Below are positions 9,441-18,604 of a stretch of 28,268 bases of DNA, in pieces. The stretch is from Saprospiraceae bacterium (GTDB taxonomy: Bacteria; Bacteroidota; Bacteroidia; Chitinophagales; Saprospiraceae). Every line of letters starts with the position of its first letter. The first letter of the stretch is position 1. Position numbers and translations under genes: made by a program. A model generated the notes under the pieces. The model made no database searches, was not told the DNA's origin, and saw only the letters and a list, made by a program, of their open reading frames with translations. The stretch spans positions 1-28,268 of the forward strand of contig JADKEB010000032.1 in assembly GCA_016718205.1 (NCBI GenBank), given 5' to 3'.

Positions 9441-9604
9441 AAGAGTATGTTTAAAATTTATCCTTTAGCAATAAAATGTTTTATTTTGACTACAAATTCG
9501 TTAAATTTTTCGTCGAATTGCCCACATTCGACTGCTAAATTTGCCTCTTTTCGCTCAAAATAACTCCATTTTATTATCCAAAAACAAAATTTAAACATAC
9601 TCTT
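9441..9604. mobile_element. MITE-like element with AAGAGTATGTTTAAA inverted ends
   Basis: 164 bases bounded by a perfect 15-bp inverted repeat (AAGAGTATGTTTAAA at 9441 and its complement ending at 9604). Inside, the arms remain similar (ATAAAATG, TTATTTTGA, AAATT, then GTCGAAT), so the whole element can fold into one long imperfect hairpin. It encodes no protein. No clear target duplication is visible. It starts 9 bases after the DUF4199 stop codon and may also serve as that operon's transcription end. The same terminal 12 bases bound a shorter element at 18525-18580. Confidence 0.7.
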
Positions 9605-9612
9605 ATAAGGTG

Positions 9613-10167
9613 TCAAGCTTCACCTATATCCTGAACATTGACTTGATTAGGGTCTTCATTCTTTTTAATAAAAATAGACACGATGGCTGCAAAAATCAAT
9701 ACAAATATCGATCCATATACTATTTGCAAAAGCATTTTACCAGGAGTAAAGGCATTGGCAGCCTCTTCTTCAGCTTTTTCTAAAGCCGCTGCCATCTGGT
9801 CTTCAGGCATTCCAAATTTTTCCATCATAGAACGTGCTGTTTCTACGCTCAACTCGGCCAACTTTTCCACAAGACCCGGGTCAATAAGTTGAATAAGGAT
9901 AATTGAAAATAAAGTACTGACTACGGTTCCCGTAAGTCCGGTGAGAAATGTAGTCTTTAAAGCCTGCCCATAGGACAAGACTCCTCCATTTGCTTCTCTT
10001 TCAGCCTTGCCGGCCAGATAAAATAATGCAATCATGATTACAAAACCTAAGAGCATTTGCATCCAAACATTGATAGGTGTCACATAGTAGGATACCAATT
10101 GTACTAGTATGGTGATAATTCCAAGATATATCCCATATTTCACCCAGTTAGATTGTAAAAAGTCCAT
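9613..10167 (-). CDS. DUF4199 domain-containing membrane protein
   Basis: A 184-residue integral membrane protein. Four hydrophobic segments are visible (about residues 10-30, 34-52, 76-100 and 146-168), with a charged, Ala/Glu-rich helical stretch (about 108-140, MAAALEKAEEEAANAF) between the third and fourth. Pattern and length match DUF4199, a Bacteroidota family of unknown function; the GGVLSYGQALKTTFLTG segment is characteristic. It is the last gene of a minus-strand operon, 13 bases after the 514-residue membrane protein. A MITE-like hairpin follows at once. No catalytic residues can be proposed. Confidence 0.85.
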   Translation of the reverse strand: MDFLQSNWVKYGIYLGIITILVQLVSYYVTPINVWMQMLLGFVIMIALFYLAGKAEREANGGVLSYGQALKTTFLTGLTGTVVSTLFSIILIQLIDPGLVEKLAELSVETARSMMEKFGMPEDQMAAALEKAEEEAANAFTPGKMLLQIVYGSIFVLIFAAIVSIFIKKNEDPNQVNVQDIGEA

Positions 10168-10180
10168 TTCTATTTTGATT

Positions 10181-11725
10181 TTAGTGTTTAATAATGGGTA
10201 AAATTATTGAATCATTTTGGATTTTATCATTATTTCCATAAATAATTTTTTTAATGATCTTTAAATCGTGAATTCCTCTTGATATCGAATCCGTTTCAAA
10301 AAAGCATTTTAACCCTTGTTCATTATAATTTGGATGTGTATAAAAATAACAATGCCGCAGGTCCACCTTCATAGTGTCCACATATAACTCTATCTGATTT
10401 GCAAAAGCAGAAATGATATTATGCACTTTTGCATTCTCAGTTCCTTGTATCTTGTTGTTCCAGTATTGTTGTTGCTGATATATGAGAGCATCCATAGAGT
10501 CCAATTCAGATTTTTGGTTTGAGTATTTTGATTTGCTTTTTATTTCTCTTTTTTTATCGTATAAGGATTTTATAACTTGCTCCTTACCCTTCTTTGTAGC
10601 TTCAAGAAATTTGTCATCCACCATATTATTGTTAAACCATCTGAAACTAAAACCACTCTTTTTATAAGGTACCAGCGAAGTATCAGCAGATGCAATTTTA
10701 ACCATGTCAGTATTGATCCTGATGAACAAAGATGAAACGGACTCTGTGACATTAAAATTAGCCAGTGATATCCACCTTAATTGTTCTTTGTTCACCTTCC
10801 TTTCTTCATTGGGATACTCCGAAAGTCTGATATTTCTGAGGTCGTCATAATAAACATCATCCAATAAAGTGCCGCTATATAACTTCTGAAGTCTGGCCGG
10901 CTCATATGGATTTGAGACATTTTCAAACATAGTATATCCACCTATTACAACAAAAATATAAGGTATAGATATATAAAATAGTTTTCGGGTATAATCATTG
11001 TCGATAAAGTTGTACAACAAAGGCCGGTACAAAAAAGACAGAGTGGTAGCACTGAAATACCTGTAAAGGAAAAAATAAATACGGGATATTGACTTTTCTT
11101 TAATCTTTTTAAATCCTCCTAAAGTAATCAGGTCAATAAAAACCAGAGCACCCAAAATGAGATATAATAGGGCAAAATAGGTTACAAATGCTACACCTGA
11201 ATAATTACCTTTAAAAATTATATTGCCCACCTCCATGATCAAAACTATCTGAATAAAAAACAGCATGAGTGATAGGAACAACATGAACAACAGAAAAGTA
11301 AATGCAAAAAGGACACTACAAATTTTCTCAAGCCTTTCGATGAAGTCATCATAACTTCCAACTTTCGTCTTAAGATATTCAGTCATCCTTGGAGAATATC
11401 TCAATGCATCATAATTAATATCCTGCGATACATAACGTAAACCTATAGCTCCTATCCAAAGGCCACGGAGAATAACATGGACAATCAGGTTGATAAAAAA
11501 AATAAGCCATCCTGTCTTCAATATAAAATGAAACAAGATGGCTAGAAATTGAAAATCACCATCAAAATCATTATGAATCATGAACTCTATATCGGTAATG
11601 ACTGTGCGGGCAGCATATATCCCAAATATAGCAAATCCCGAAATCAACAACTCGAGTTGCCAGGACTCCTGCTGTAATTTCTCCAGCCACTCCTTAAAAA
11701 TTGATTTATTATTATCTTCCTGCAT
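10181..11725 (-). CDS. Membrane protein of unknown function, 514 aa
   Basis: I do not recognise the family. The N-terminal half has about five strong hydrophobic segments (roughly residues 25-42, 60-86, 137-165, 177-200 and 250-268), with Arg-rich connecting loops (RGLWIGAIGLRYVSQDINYD at about 87-106). The C-terminal ~245 residues are soluble and charged, with a Lys/Gln-rich helical stretch (about 375-425), and no signal peptide or nuclease/kinase motif. It begins 12 bases after nadB and ends 13 bases before the DUF4199 gene, so the three are probably co-transcribed. Such spacing does not prove a shared function, since nadB is a housekeeping gene. The ATG at 11725 is the only sensible start. 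Confidence 0.8.
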   Translation of the reverse strand: MQEDNNKSIFKEWLEKLQQESWQLELLISGFAIFGIYAARTVITDIEFMIHNDFDGDFQFLAILFHFILKTGWLIFFINLIVHVILRGLWIGAIGLRYVSQDINYDALRYSPRMTEYLKTKVGSYDDFIERLEKICSVLFAFTFLLFMLFLSLMLFFIQIVLIMEVGNIIFKGNYSGVAFVTYFALLYLILGALVFIDLITLGGFKKIKEKSISRIYFFLYRYFSATTLSFLYRPLLYNFIDNDYTRKLFYISIPYIFVVIGGYTMFENVSNPYEPARLQKLYSGTLLDDVYYDDLRNIRLSEYPNEERKVNKEQLRWISLANFNVTESVSSLFIRINTDMVKIASADTSLVPYKKSGFSFRWFNNNMVDDKFLEATKKGKEQVIKSLYDKKREIKSKSKYSNQKSELDSMDALIYQQQQYWNNKIQGTENAKVHNIISAFANQIELYVDTMKVDLRHCYFYTHPNYNEQGLKCFFETDSISRGIHDLKIIKKIIYGNNDKIQNDSIILPIIKH

Positions 11726-11737
11726 AATTCAGTATTA

Positions 11738-13339
11738 TTACATCAATGTGGTTTCTTTGTAATCAAATTGGCGCGGATGATCAGTATTATAATGCAATCC
11801 CCGACTCTCTTTACGCATTTGTGCAGCTTTAGTAATCAGGTAAGCTATCGTGATGAGGTTGCGCAGTTCACACAATTGCGGCGATATGATAGTATTGTGA
11901 TACAATAATTCAGTCTCAGTATATAGTAAGTGAAGTCTGTCCAATGCTCTTTTGAGACGGACATCAGTCCTGACTATGCCGACGTAACTACTCATGATTT
12001 CCTTGAGTTCTTTTGAGCTTTGCGTCAGTAAAACCATCTCCTTGGGTTCGGTAGTACCTTCAGCATCCCATTCCGGTATAGTGTTTTCGATGTGCCACCC
12101 ATCAATTTTATTTTCGATATCCTGATGAATCCTGTCAGCAAACACCAGCCCTTCAAGCAGGGAATTGGATGCCAGTCTGTTAGCACCGTGCAATCCCGAG
12201 CAAGTACATTCGCCTGCAGCATAGAGGCGCATGATGCTGGTTTGCCCCATTTCATCTGTAAAAATACCGCCACATGTGTAATGACACGCAGGTACTACAG
12301 GTATAAAGTCTTTTGACGGATTTATTCCCAGACTCTTGCACTTATCTGTGATATTGGGGAAATGACTGTAGAAGGCTTCCTGGTCAAGATGGGTACAATC
12401 AAGATATTCATACTCATCTCCACGTAGTTTCATTTCATTATCAATAGCTCGCGCTACTATGTCTCTGGGAGCAAGTGACAGTCTTTCGTCGTACTTATGC
12501 ATAAATTCCTTCCCATCGGTGGTTCTCAATACTCCTCCAAATCCTCTCACGGCTTCTGATACTAAAAACGCAGGGTTCTCTCCAGCAGGGTTATACAGGG
12601 AAGTAGGATGAAATTGCATAAATTCCATATTGGCAACCCGACCTTTGGCCCTGTACACCATGGCTATGCCATCTCCTGTTGCGATGGTCGGATTGGTAGT
12701 GCTCTTATAAACTTGCCCAGCCCCACCAGTAGCCAAAACCGTAACTCTTGATAAAAAGGTTTCAATCTCTTTGCTATTTTTATTGAAAACGTAAGCTCCG
12801 TAACACTCTATATCAGGAGTGAGCCTAGTTACATTACGACCCAGATGATGCTGGGTGATGATATCGATAGCAAAGTAATGTTCATGAAATTCAATGTTGG
12901 GGTATAATTTGGCTTTTTCATTGAGTGTGCGCTGGATTTCCCAACCAGTGATGTCTTTGTAGTGCAGTATCCTGTTTTCTGAGTGACCGCCTTCCCTGCC
13001 AAGATCATAGTCACCTTTTTTATTTTTATCAAATCTGGCTCCCCACTCTATGATCTCACGGACTCTTTCAGGACCTTCCTTAACGACGATTTCGACGATC
13101 TTTTCATCACATATCCCATCGCCTGCATCTAGGGTATCTTCAATATGTTTTTTGAAATTGTCGATATTATTGTCCCATACTGCAGCTACTCCTCCCTGAG
13201 CATAACTTGTGTTGGATTCTTTTTCGTGTGTTTTTGTAAGGACAGTTATCTTTAAGTCGGGTCTCTTTTCTGCCATACGGATGGCAAATGAAAAACCTGC
13301 AACTCCCGCCCCTATAACAAGTACATCTGTGTGTATCAC
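11738..13339 (-). CDS. nadB: L-aspartate oxidase NadB
   Basis: The flavoenzyme that oxidises L-aspartate to iminoaspartate, the first step of de novo NAD synthesis (the partner NadA is not in this window). The 533-residue length is normal. The FAD-binding dinucleotide motif GAGVAGFSFA is at about residues 10-19, followed by the substrate-side TSYAQGGVAA (about 44-53), GGHSENRILHYKD, ATGGAGQVY, FMQFHPTSLY and the catalytic-region PRDIVARAI. Near residue 355 comes HYTCGGI, then YAAGECTCSGLHGANRLASN, the C-terminal FAD site. These motifs and their order separate it from succinate dehydrogenase flavoproteins, and no sdhB is adjacent. First gene of the operon, with a textbook Bacteroidota promoter 22 bases ahead. 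No frameshift. Confidence 0.97.
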   Translation of the reverse strand: MIHTDVLVIGAGVAGFSFAIRMAEKRPDLKITVLTKTHEKESNTSYAQGGVAAVWDNNIDNFKKHIEDTLDAGDGICDEKIVEIVVKEGPERVREIIEWGARFDKNKKGDYDLGREGGHSENRILHYKDITGWEIQRTLNEKAKLYPNIEFHEHYFAIDIITQHHLGRNVTRLTPDIECYGAYVFNKNSKEIETFLSRVTVLATGGAGQVYKSTTNPTIATGDGIAMVYRAKGRVANMEFMQFHPTSLYNPAGENPAFLVSEAVRGFGGVLRTTDGKEFMHKYDERLSLAPRDIVARAIDNEMKLRGDEYEYLDCTHLDQEAFYSHFPNITDKCKSLGINPSKDFIPVVPACHYTCGGIFTDEMGQTSIMRLYAAGECTCSGLHGANRLASNSLLEGLVFADRIHQDIENKIDGWHIENTIPEWDAEGTTEPKEMVLLTQSSKELKEIMSSYVGIVRTDVRLKRALDRLHLLYTETELLYHNTIISPQLCELRNLITIAYLITKAAQMRKESRGLHYNTDHPRQFDYKETTLM

Positions 13340-13361
13340 TATTGATAATTTATAATTGCAA

Positions 13362-13392
13362 CAAAAGTATAAAACTTAAGCGTACAACCAAA
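13362..13392 (-). promoter_or_regulatory. nadB promoter, Bacteroidota type
   Basis: On the minus strand a TTTG element (13389-13392) and TACTTTTG (13362-13369, matching TAnnTTTG) are 19 bases apart, the consensus spacing of the Bacteroidota primary sigma factor. The -7 box ends 22 bases before the nadB ATG. The G-rich heptamer array begins only 3 bases upstream of the -33 element. Confidence 0.75.
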
Positions 13393-13394
13393 AT

Positions 13395-13524
13395 TTAGGG
13401 GTTAGGTTTTAGGGGGTTAGGGGTTAGGGGTTAGGCTTTAGGGGTTAGGTTTTAGGGGTTAGGTTTTAGGGGTTAGGTTTTAGGGGTTAGGGGTTAGGGG
13501 TTAGGGGTTAGGTTAGGTTTTAGA
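13395..13524. repeat. TTAGGGG-type heptamer array
   Basis: About 18 tandem units of consensus TTAGGGG or TTAGGTT, nearly all 7 bases long; one has 8 and one 5. The plus strand carries many G4 runs, so it could form G-quadruplexes, and the opposite strand is CCCCTAA. The sequence is telomere-like by chance, not by function. It fills the gap between the porW stop (13533) and the nadB promoter. Related heptamer arrays with a TTTAG or TTTGG core lie at 26813-26856 and 27251-27483. Confidence 0.9.
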
Positions 13525-13532
13525 CAACAGGG

Positions 13533-16500
13533 TTATTTATTACCTGACAAAGTCAGGATCACATTTTCATAAAAAGTACGGTATCCAACTGATGATCTGT
13601 CGCTGAGCATTTTTCTATAATTTGCTTGTGATATTGGCAGCACATCAAAAGTATAGTCGGCATTATTTGAAAACTCACTTTTATCTTTTATGGCTTTATT
13701 TGCATACTGAATTGCTTTTTCTTCGTTTTCAAACTTTCTCACCAGAATGATTTGGGTATTTTCTTCAATATTAAGTGTGGCATCACCTTGCTGTAAACGT
13801 TCATTTTTAAAATGTTTTTTGTTATACTCAGACACAGCTACCTTAAGATTGGTGTATTTTGTCTCATCTATGTTGTATGTGATCACAATGGCATAGTGAG
13901 TGACATTCGTTTCTCTTTCGTATTTATTGTCCACATCCTTTACAGTTGTAAAAGCGGATTGGTCTCCTCCGAGTAATCGCATTATTTCCCTTGCTTTCAG
14001 GTGTTCAGGTGTGTTGGGATAGTTGCTTATCACCTCATTCAAGCCTCTGATATACGCATCCTTTCCACCTTGTCCGCCCTGACACATAGCCTTTAGCAAC
14101 AAAATTTTGGCGTGATAATTATGATTTTCACCTGCTACTTCAGGAGTTTTATCTAATAGTGCGACAGCTTCTGCATATCTACCGGATTCAAAAAGAGTAT
14201 AAGCTGTTTTATAATGTTGATCTGCCTTATCTGCAACACCTCCTGATTTTTTAATATCACTAGCATTGGCCAAAATAGCATTATAGTTAGATTGAGGGTG
14301 TTTGGATGATAGTCTATTTTTGTATTCCTCAGCTTTTGACTTATTGCCCAAATCCATGTAGTCTAGGTACAAATAGAAAAATGATTCAGCTTCATTCGAT
14401 GTGGTACCAAATCTCGAATTCATATTTTCAAGAGTCGTCGCTGATTTACTGTAATTTTCGATCTTATCTCTGAACAACTTTCCAAGAGTAAACATGGCAT
14501 TCATGATGCGGTCATTTGTCTCTTGTTTCTTAATGGGATTTGTAGGTAATTCGCGAAGAAATCTTTCATACTCTTCCACATTGGCGATATCAGGTTGCGT
14601 GCCGCTTGATTCAGCTATTTTATTCGCATTATTATCTTCTTCAGTAGAAATACTTCTTGCACTCCTTCTCCAATCATCATTCAGCGCTCTTTTTCCCCAT
14701 ATTTTTTCAAAACTTTCTTTGCCTTGTGCTTTTGAAGACTTGTTGTAAGCAAAAAATGAACTCTGTCCGAAATCTACATTGCCGAAATTTTCAAATGGAT
14801 TTTTTGTCACGATATTCCCACTACCTGTCAATGTTTGTTTTTTCTGATTTCTGGCTAAATATGGCGGGATGGCCTTTTTTCTTTCATCTGCTGACAAAGA
14901 CACAAAATACAACAAAGTATCCTGATAGGTCATGTTTTCAATATTCGTAGCTATATCCTTTAGATTGTTGGCCAGTTTTTGTACCTGAATGTATCTTGAA
15001 TCGGCAACTGGCAGATTAGCCAGCGTTGAATCGTAGTAAGCAGATGCTTCGAGGTATCTCTCATTCTGGTATTGCAATTGAGCGATATGATAGTATGATT
15101 CTGTTTTTAATTTCTGATCGCTAACGTTATGAGCAAGAGAATTTCTGAAATTTTCTACGGCTAGTTCAAAATTATTTTGGGATAATTCAATTTCCGCAAT
15201 AGTAAAGTAAATCTGGTCTTTCACATCACTGTTTTTGGTATCTTTAAGCATAGCCTGCAGGTCTGAAAGAGCACCAGATTTTGATTTACTGCCGCTTTGG
15301 ATGCTGGTTTTTGCCGTAGCCAGCTCAGCCATAAATGCAAGTTTAGGTGTTCTGGCGTACTTTTTTGAAATAGTAAAATACTCCAGTGCTTTGGTGTGAT
15401 TTTTTTGATTTTGATATAATTGAGCAAGAATGTAAGCATAGCGGGCTTTCAGTTGTTTGTCTCCTTCTTCATCTATTGCCTGCAGTAATTTTGGCGTGGC
15501 TTCATCATATTTTTTTTGCTTTATGTAAAGATTGGCATAAGTAGCCGGAAGTTCACTTTTGATTTCATCACTTATTGCACTTTTCTCCAGTTTTTGAAGC
15601 AGCATTTCTGCAGAAAACCAGTTTTCCCGCTTGATATAAGTCTTTGCCAACCAAAGTAAACCTTCGCTATAGGCAGTTTTGTCAGCATCAGGTTTTTTGG
15701 GTTTCTCTTGTTTTTCAGATGCTACAACATCTTCTTTTTCTTCTTCTTTTTCCTTGACGGTCTTAGGTGACTTTGCGACTTCCTTTTTACTTGGTTCATC
15801 TACTTTGTTGTCAGTTTTCTGAATATCGACAGATTTTTGTTGCTCAGTTACCTTAAGAGGCTTTTTTTCAGCCGGCTTTTGAGGTTGTTTTACTTCAGGC
15901 TGTATGACTTCCGGTTTCTCTACTTCCGGTTGTTTTACTTCCTGAGTTTTGGGGGTTGATACCGGTTTATTAGTTTTAATGCCCTTCTTTCTATTTTTTG
16001 CATCTTCTTTCCTTTGTTTTTCTTTTTCTTTTTTTAACCTTTCACGTTCTTTTCGGTCTCTTTTTTCTTCTGCTCTTTAGATTTTACTTCAGCTTTCCGC
16101 GCTGCTTCTTTACTTTCTTTCTCCTCTTCTTTTAGTTTAATTTCAGCTTTTCTTTCCTCTTCTTTATTTTTTCTTTCTTCTTCTTTAAGTTTTGCTGTAG
16201 CTTTTTTTTCTGCTTCCCTTTCTTCTGCAATCAACTTTTTTTCTGCTTCTTTTTCTTCAGCCAACTGTTTTTTTTCTTCTTCTTTTTTTCTTTTTCCGCT
16301 TCTTTAAGCTTCGCTTTTTCTTTAGTTTCAGCCTCTTTAACCTCTTTTGCAGCCTTACCTGTCAATTTTTTGCTTTTATAATTTCTACCATAGGGGTTGG
16401 ATGGATTAAAATCTTCCTGAAAGTATTCCAATGTTTCTTCAGTAGTTTCGAACTCCTGCTTAAGATATTGGGCCTTAGCCATCATCACATAACAATCATC

Positions 16501-16833
16501 CACCCAATCAGAAGGCTCATGAAGTTGTGCCACTGTAGTCACTTTTTCGATGATTTTATCCATATCACCTTTTACCATTTTAGGATTATCTATGGATATA
16601 TAGTCTTCTACCTCTAGTATTTTGTTATAATCATCCACATTTGCGGCTCTGAGGGTGCGCATGCTTTCCTTTAGGATTTCGTTGGCATTCCAGTATCCAT
16701 TGTAATAGGATGTGGTATTATGGTAAAATTTACCCACTGCTCCTGTTTCGTTCCTTTTCTTTTTGGTAACGCAGGAATCAAGGATGATCGGCAAAGTTAA
16801 AATGGCTAATAAAGCTAAGAATCTATGTTTCAA
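13533..16833 (-). CDS. porW: T9SS lipoprotein PorW/SprE, frameshifted in a Lys/Glu-rich stretch
   Basis: Starts at 16833 with a lipoprotein signal (LALLAILTLPIILDSC, lipobox Cys near residue 21), then KFYHNTTSYYNGYWNANE, typical of the PorW/SprE N-terminus, followed by helical TPR-like repeats. PorW/SprE is an outer-membrane-associated TPR lipoprotein needed for type IX secretion and gliding in model species. The main body, open from 16076 down to 13533, begins with a Pro/Lys/Glu repeat linker (EVEKPEVIQPEVKQP) and continues as many TPR helices (YFTISKKYARTPK, AYYDSTLANLP, HYKTAYTLFESGRYAEA). It ends in the family's C-terminal domain (VGYRTFYENVIL). Two frame changes, near 16283-16289 (run of seven Ts) and near 16059-16075 (run of six), separate three pieces: 16231-16833, 16034-16303 and 13533-16076. 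Corrected length is about 1,100 residues. The flanks look intact, so sequencing error is a fair alternative to decay. Confidence 0.8.
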
Positions 16834-16871
16834 AATATATTATAATTAAAAGTAATATTTACAATTTCCGA

Positions 16872-16879
16872 CAAAGATA
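16872..16879 (-). promoter_or_regulatory. Possible porW -7 promoter element
   Basis: TATCTTTG on the minus strand fits TAnnTTTG and lies 38 bases ahead of the porW ATG. No good TTTG partner is seen at the usual distance, so the call is weak. Confidence 0.35.
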
Positions 16880-16934
16880 ATTCCAGTTTTTGTTAATAAT
16901 TCTATAATTATCTAACTGTAAGGATTAATATAAC

Positions 16935-16942
16935 TAATTTTG
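16935..16942 (+). promoter_or_regulatory. Possible promoter of the M23 peptidase/HAD operon
   Basis: TAATTTTG fits the -7 consensus TAnnTTTG and lies 37 bases ahead of the GTG start at 16980. The same TTTTGCG context recurs ahead of the C25 peptidase gene (19710-19717). No clear -33 element is visible. Confidence 0.4.
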
Positions 16943-16979
16943 CGCAAAATTATTTTATTTTTTAGTATAAAAATCGTTT

Positions 16980-17804
16980 GTGGACAAAGGATTTCATCTG
17001 AAAAGAAAATGGTGGGATAGAATAAGAGATACCTACAGGATCTCTATTCTTGATGATGAAAACCTCGAAGAGGTAGGGTCATACAATTTATCCTTGCTCA
17101 GTTTTTATACTCTGATCAGTGTGATTGCTTTTGTGTTAGCAGGTTTGGTGATTTCTTTTATAGTTTTTACACCTGTCAAAAGGCTTATACCTGGTTATGG
17201 TGACATCAATGATAATAAGAAGTTTATCGAGCTTTCCAAAAAAGTAGACGAGCTTGAAAAGGAAATGTCCGCATACGATACTTACACCACAGGGCTTAAA
17301 AATATGCTTACAGGTGGTATTCACAACAGTAGCGTTGAAAAGATAGATTCCCTTGAAGCACTGAAGAGTGTAAGGCCGGAACTGATCAATCAGGATGATC
17401 TTGCGGAGACCAGCAGAGCAAAAGAGTTAGACTTTTTAAAATTTGCTACCCCGGTTTCAGGTAAGATTTCAGCGGGATTCAACCCTTCAACGCGGCACTT
17501 TGGAGTCGATGTAGTGGCGGCAAAAGATACACCAATAAAATCGATTTTGGATGGAGTAGTCATCAGTGCCGAACAATCAGTGAGTACAGGAAACTCAGTA
17601 TACATACAGCATCAGAAGAATGTCGTCTCGGTGTATAAGCACAATTCTGTACTTTTGGTAAAGACGGGTGATGTGGTAAAAACAGGTCAGGCGGTAGCGA
17701 TCATAGGTAATTCAGGAGAAATGACTACAGGTCCACACCTTCATTTTGAAATGTGGTATGATGGCAAATATGTCAATCCTGAAAAATATATTGGTTTTCA
17801 ATAA
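16980..17804 (+). CDS. M23 (LytM) family metallopeptidase, membrane-anchored
   Basis: A 274-residue envelope protein that probably cleaves peptidoglycan cross-links or activates another hydrolase. After a basic cytoplasmic start there is one membrane segment (about residues 39-63). A coiled-coil region follows (about 80-100, LSKKVDELEKEM), then a C-terminal LytM domain. The zinc ligands are intact: H173 and D177 in HFGVD, and H255 in HLHFE, with H221 and H253 as the other conserved active-site His, so it should be catalytic rather than a degenerate LytM factor. Start is GTG at 16980; no closer ATG fits the N-terminus. It is divergent from porW and 26 bases ahead of the HAD-like gene, probably one transcript. 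Confidence 0.92.
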   Translation: MDKGFHLKRKWWDRIRDTYRISILDDENLEEVGSYNLSLLSFYTLISVIAFVLAGLVISFIVFTPVKRLIPGYGDINDNKKFIELSKKVDELEKEMSAYDTYTTGLKNMLTGGIHNSSVEKIDSLEALKSVRPELINQDDLAETSRAKELDFLKFATPVSGKISAGFNPSTRHFGVDVVAAKDTPIKSILDGVVISAEQSVSTGNSVYIQHQKNVVSVYKHNSVLLVKTGDVVKTGQAVAIIGNSGEMTTGPHLHFEMWYDGKYVNPEKYIGFQ

Positions 17805-17830
17805 TGTGTAAAATATTTATTTAGTTAATA

Positions 17831-18253
17831 ATGGATCAAAATCTTAAAAATGTAAAAAATGACAAAGGTGAAAACCTGAGTCCGGTATTACCTGATGATA
17901 TCAAAAATTATCTTATTGATATTGATGGTACGATTTGTGATGATGTACCCAATGAGGAACCAGAAAGAATGGGTACTTGCGAAGTGTATCCTGATGCTTT
18001 GGAAATATGCAATAAATGGTACGAAGAAGGCCATATTATTACTTTTTTTACATCCAGAACAGAAGAACATCGAGAAATCACCGAATACTGGTTGAAAAAA
18101 CATGGCTTCAAATACCATGGTTTATTGGTAGGAAAACCGCGAGGCGGCAATTATCATTGGATAGACAACCATCTTGTAAAAGCAACAAGATTCAAGGGTA
18201 AATTTACTGACTTAGTCAGAGTGAACGCCACCATAGAAGTATTTGAACCTTGA
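17831..18253 (+). CDS. HAD-superfamily phosphatase-like protein
   Basis: A compact 140-residue protein. Motif I is DIDGTI (nucleophile D30, acid/base D32), motif II is FFTSRT (T74 or S75), a basic GKPRGG near 101-106 fits motif III (K102), and the motif IV acidic residue is D112 in HWIDNH. All catalytic positions of the HAD fold are therefore present, without a large cap domain. Small HAD proteins of this type occur in surface-polysaccharide and nucleotide-sugar contexts, but the substrate cannot be told here. The first ~22 residues are a polar extension that may be flexible. It follows the M23 gene by 26 bases. Confidence 0.85.
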   Translation: MDQNLKNVKNDKGENLSPVLPDDIKNYLIDIDGTICDDVPNEEPERMGTCEVYPDALEICNKWYEEGHIITFFTSRTEEHREITEYWLKKHGFKYHGLLVGKPRGGNYHWIDNHLVKATRFKGKFTDLVRVNATIEVFEP

Positions 18254-18338
18254 TATAACCTGAACCAAAAAATCTAAAATGATAATCTATTACGACCTCC
18301 AAATACTATATTCTGACCTATGAAACAACATGACCATG

Positions 18339-18357
18339 CCGTCAGGTGTGCTGACGG
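18339..18357. terminator. Hairpin CCGTCAG/CTGACGG
   Basis: A perfect 7-bp GC-rich stem with a 5-base loop, about 85 bases after the HAD-like stop codon. A T-rich hairpin (AAATTGAG/CTCAATTT) follows at 18368-18389. Either could end the M23-HAD transcript; neither has a long T tract. Confidence 0.4.
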
Positions 18358-18367
18358 TTCCTTCACT

Positions 18368-18389
18368 AAATTGAGCTACTTCTCAATTT
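18368..18389 (+). terminator. Hairpin AAATTGAG/CTCAATTT
   Basis: A perfect 8-bp stem with a 6-base loop (CTACTT), followed by TTGC. Lies 10 bases after the preceding hairpin. The short T stretch makes it a weak intrinsic terminator candidate. Confidence 0.35.
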
Positions 18390-18524
18390 TGCTGTCGCAC
18401 CGTTCAGTCATGCACCATAGGAGTGACTACAGCGAAAGCTGCACACAGTATGATTTGTCGCTAAAAGTGCTGATTTTATTGTATTTGAAGCTCTCACTAC
18501 GAATCTCATTTTAGATATTTAGGT

Positions 18525-18580
18525 TGAAGAGTATGTTTGGAAGATTTTAAATATATTAGATCTGATAAACATACTCTTCA
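18525..18580. repeat. Short inverted-repeat element, TGAAGAGTATGTTT ends
   Basis: A perfect 14-bp inverted repeat (18525-18538 and 18567-18580) around 28 AT-rich bases. The inner 12 bases of each arm (AAGAGTATGTTT) equal the ends of the 164-base element at 9441-9604, so this is probably an internally deleted member of the same family. It sits 25 bases ahead of the epimerase start and could affect its transcription. Confidence 0.65.
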
Positions 18581-18604
18581 AATCTTTCATAATGATGCGC
18601 CAAT

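Larger units (their letters stand above)
18254..18604. other. Non-coding gap with three hairpins
   Basis: Between the HAD-like gene and the epimerase. The only open frame (18320-18514) has no coding character. The gap contains two short perfect hairpins (18339-18357 and 18368-18389) and the inverted-repeat element at 18525-18580. A conserved small RNA or attenuator is possible but not shown. Confidence 0.6.

Noticed and set aside
11738..13339. Succinate dehydrogenase/fumarate reductase flavoprotein
   Set aside because: Motif set and length fit NadB and no iron-sulfur or cytochrome subunit gene is adjacent.
13395..13524. Telomere or chromosome end suggested by TTAGGGG repeats
   Set aside because: The array lies between two ordinary genes on continuous sequence; the likeness to telomeric repeats is coincidental.
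18320..18514. 64-codon open frame between the HAD-like gene and the epimerase
   Set aside because: Translation is rich in His/Ser with no domain pattern, and the stretch contains two hairpins; more likely non-coding.
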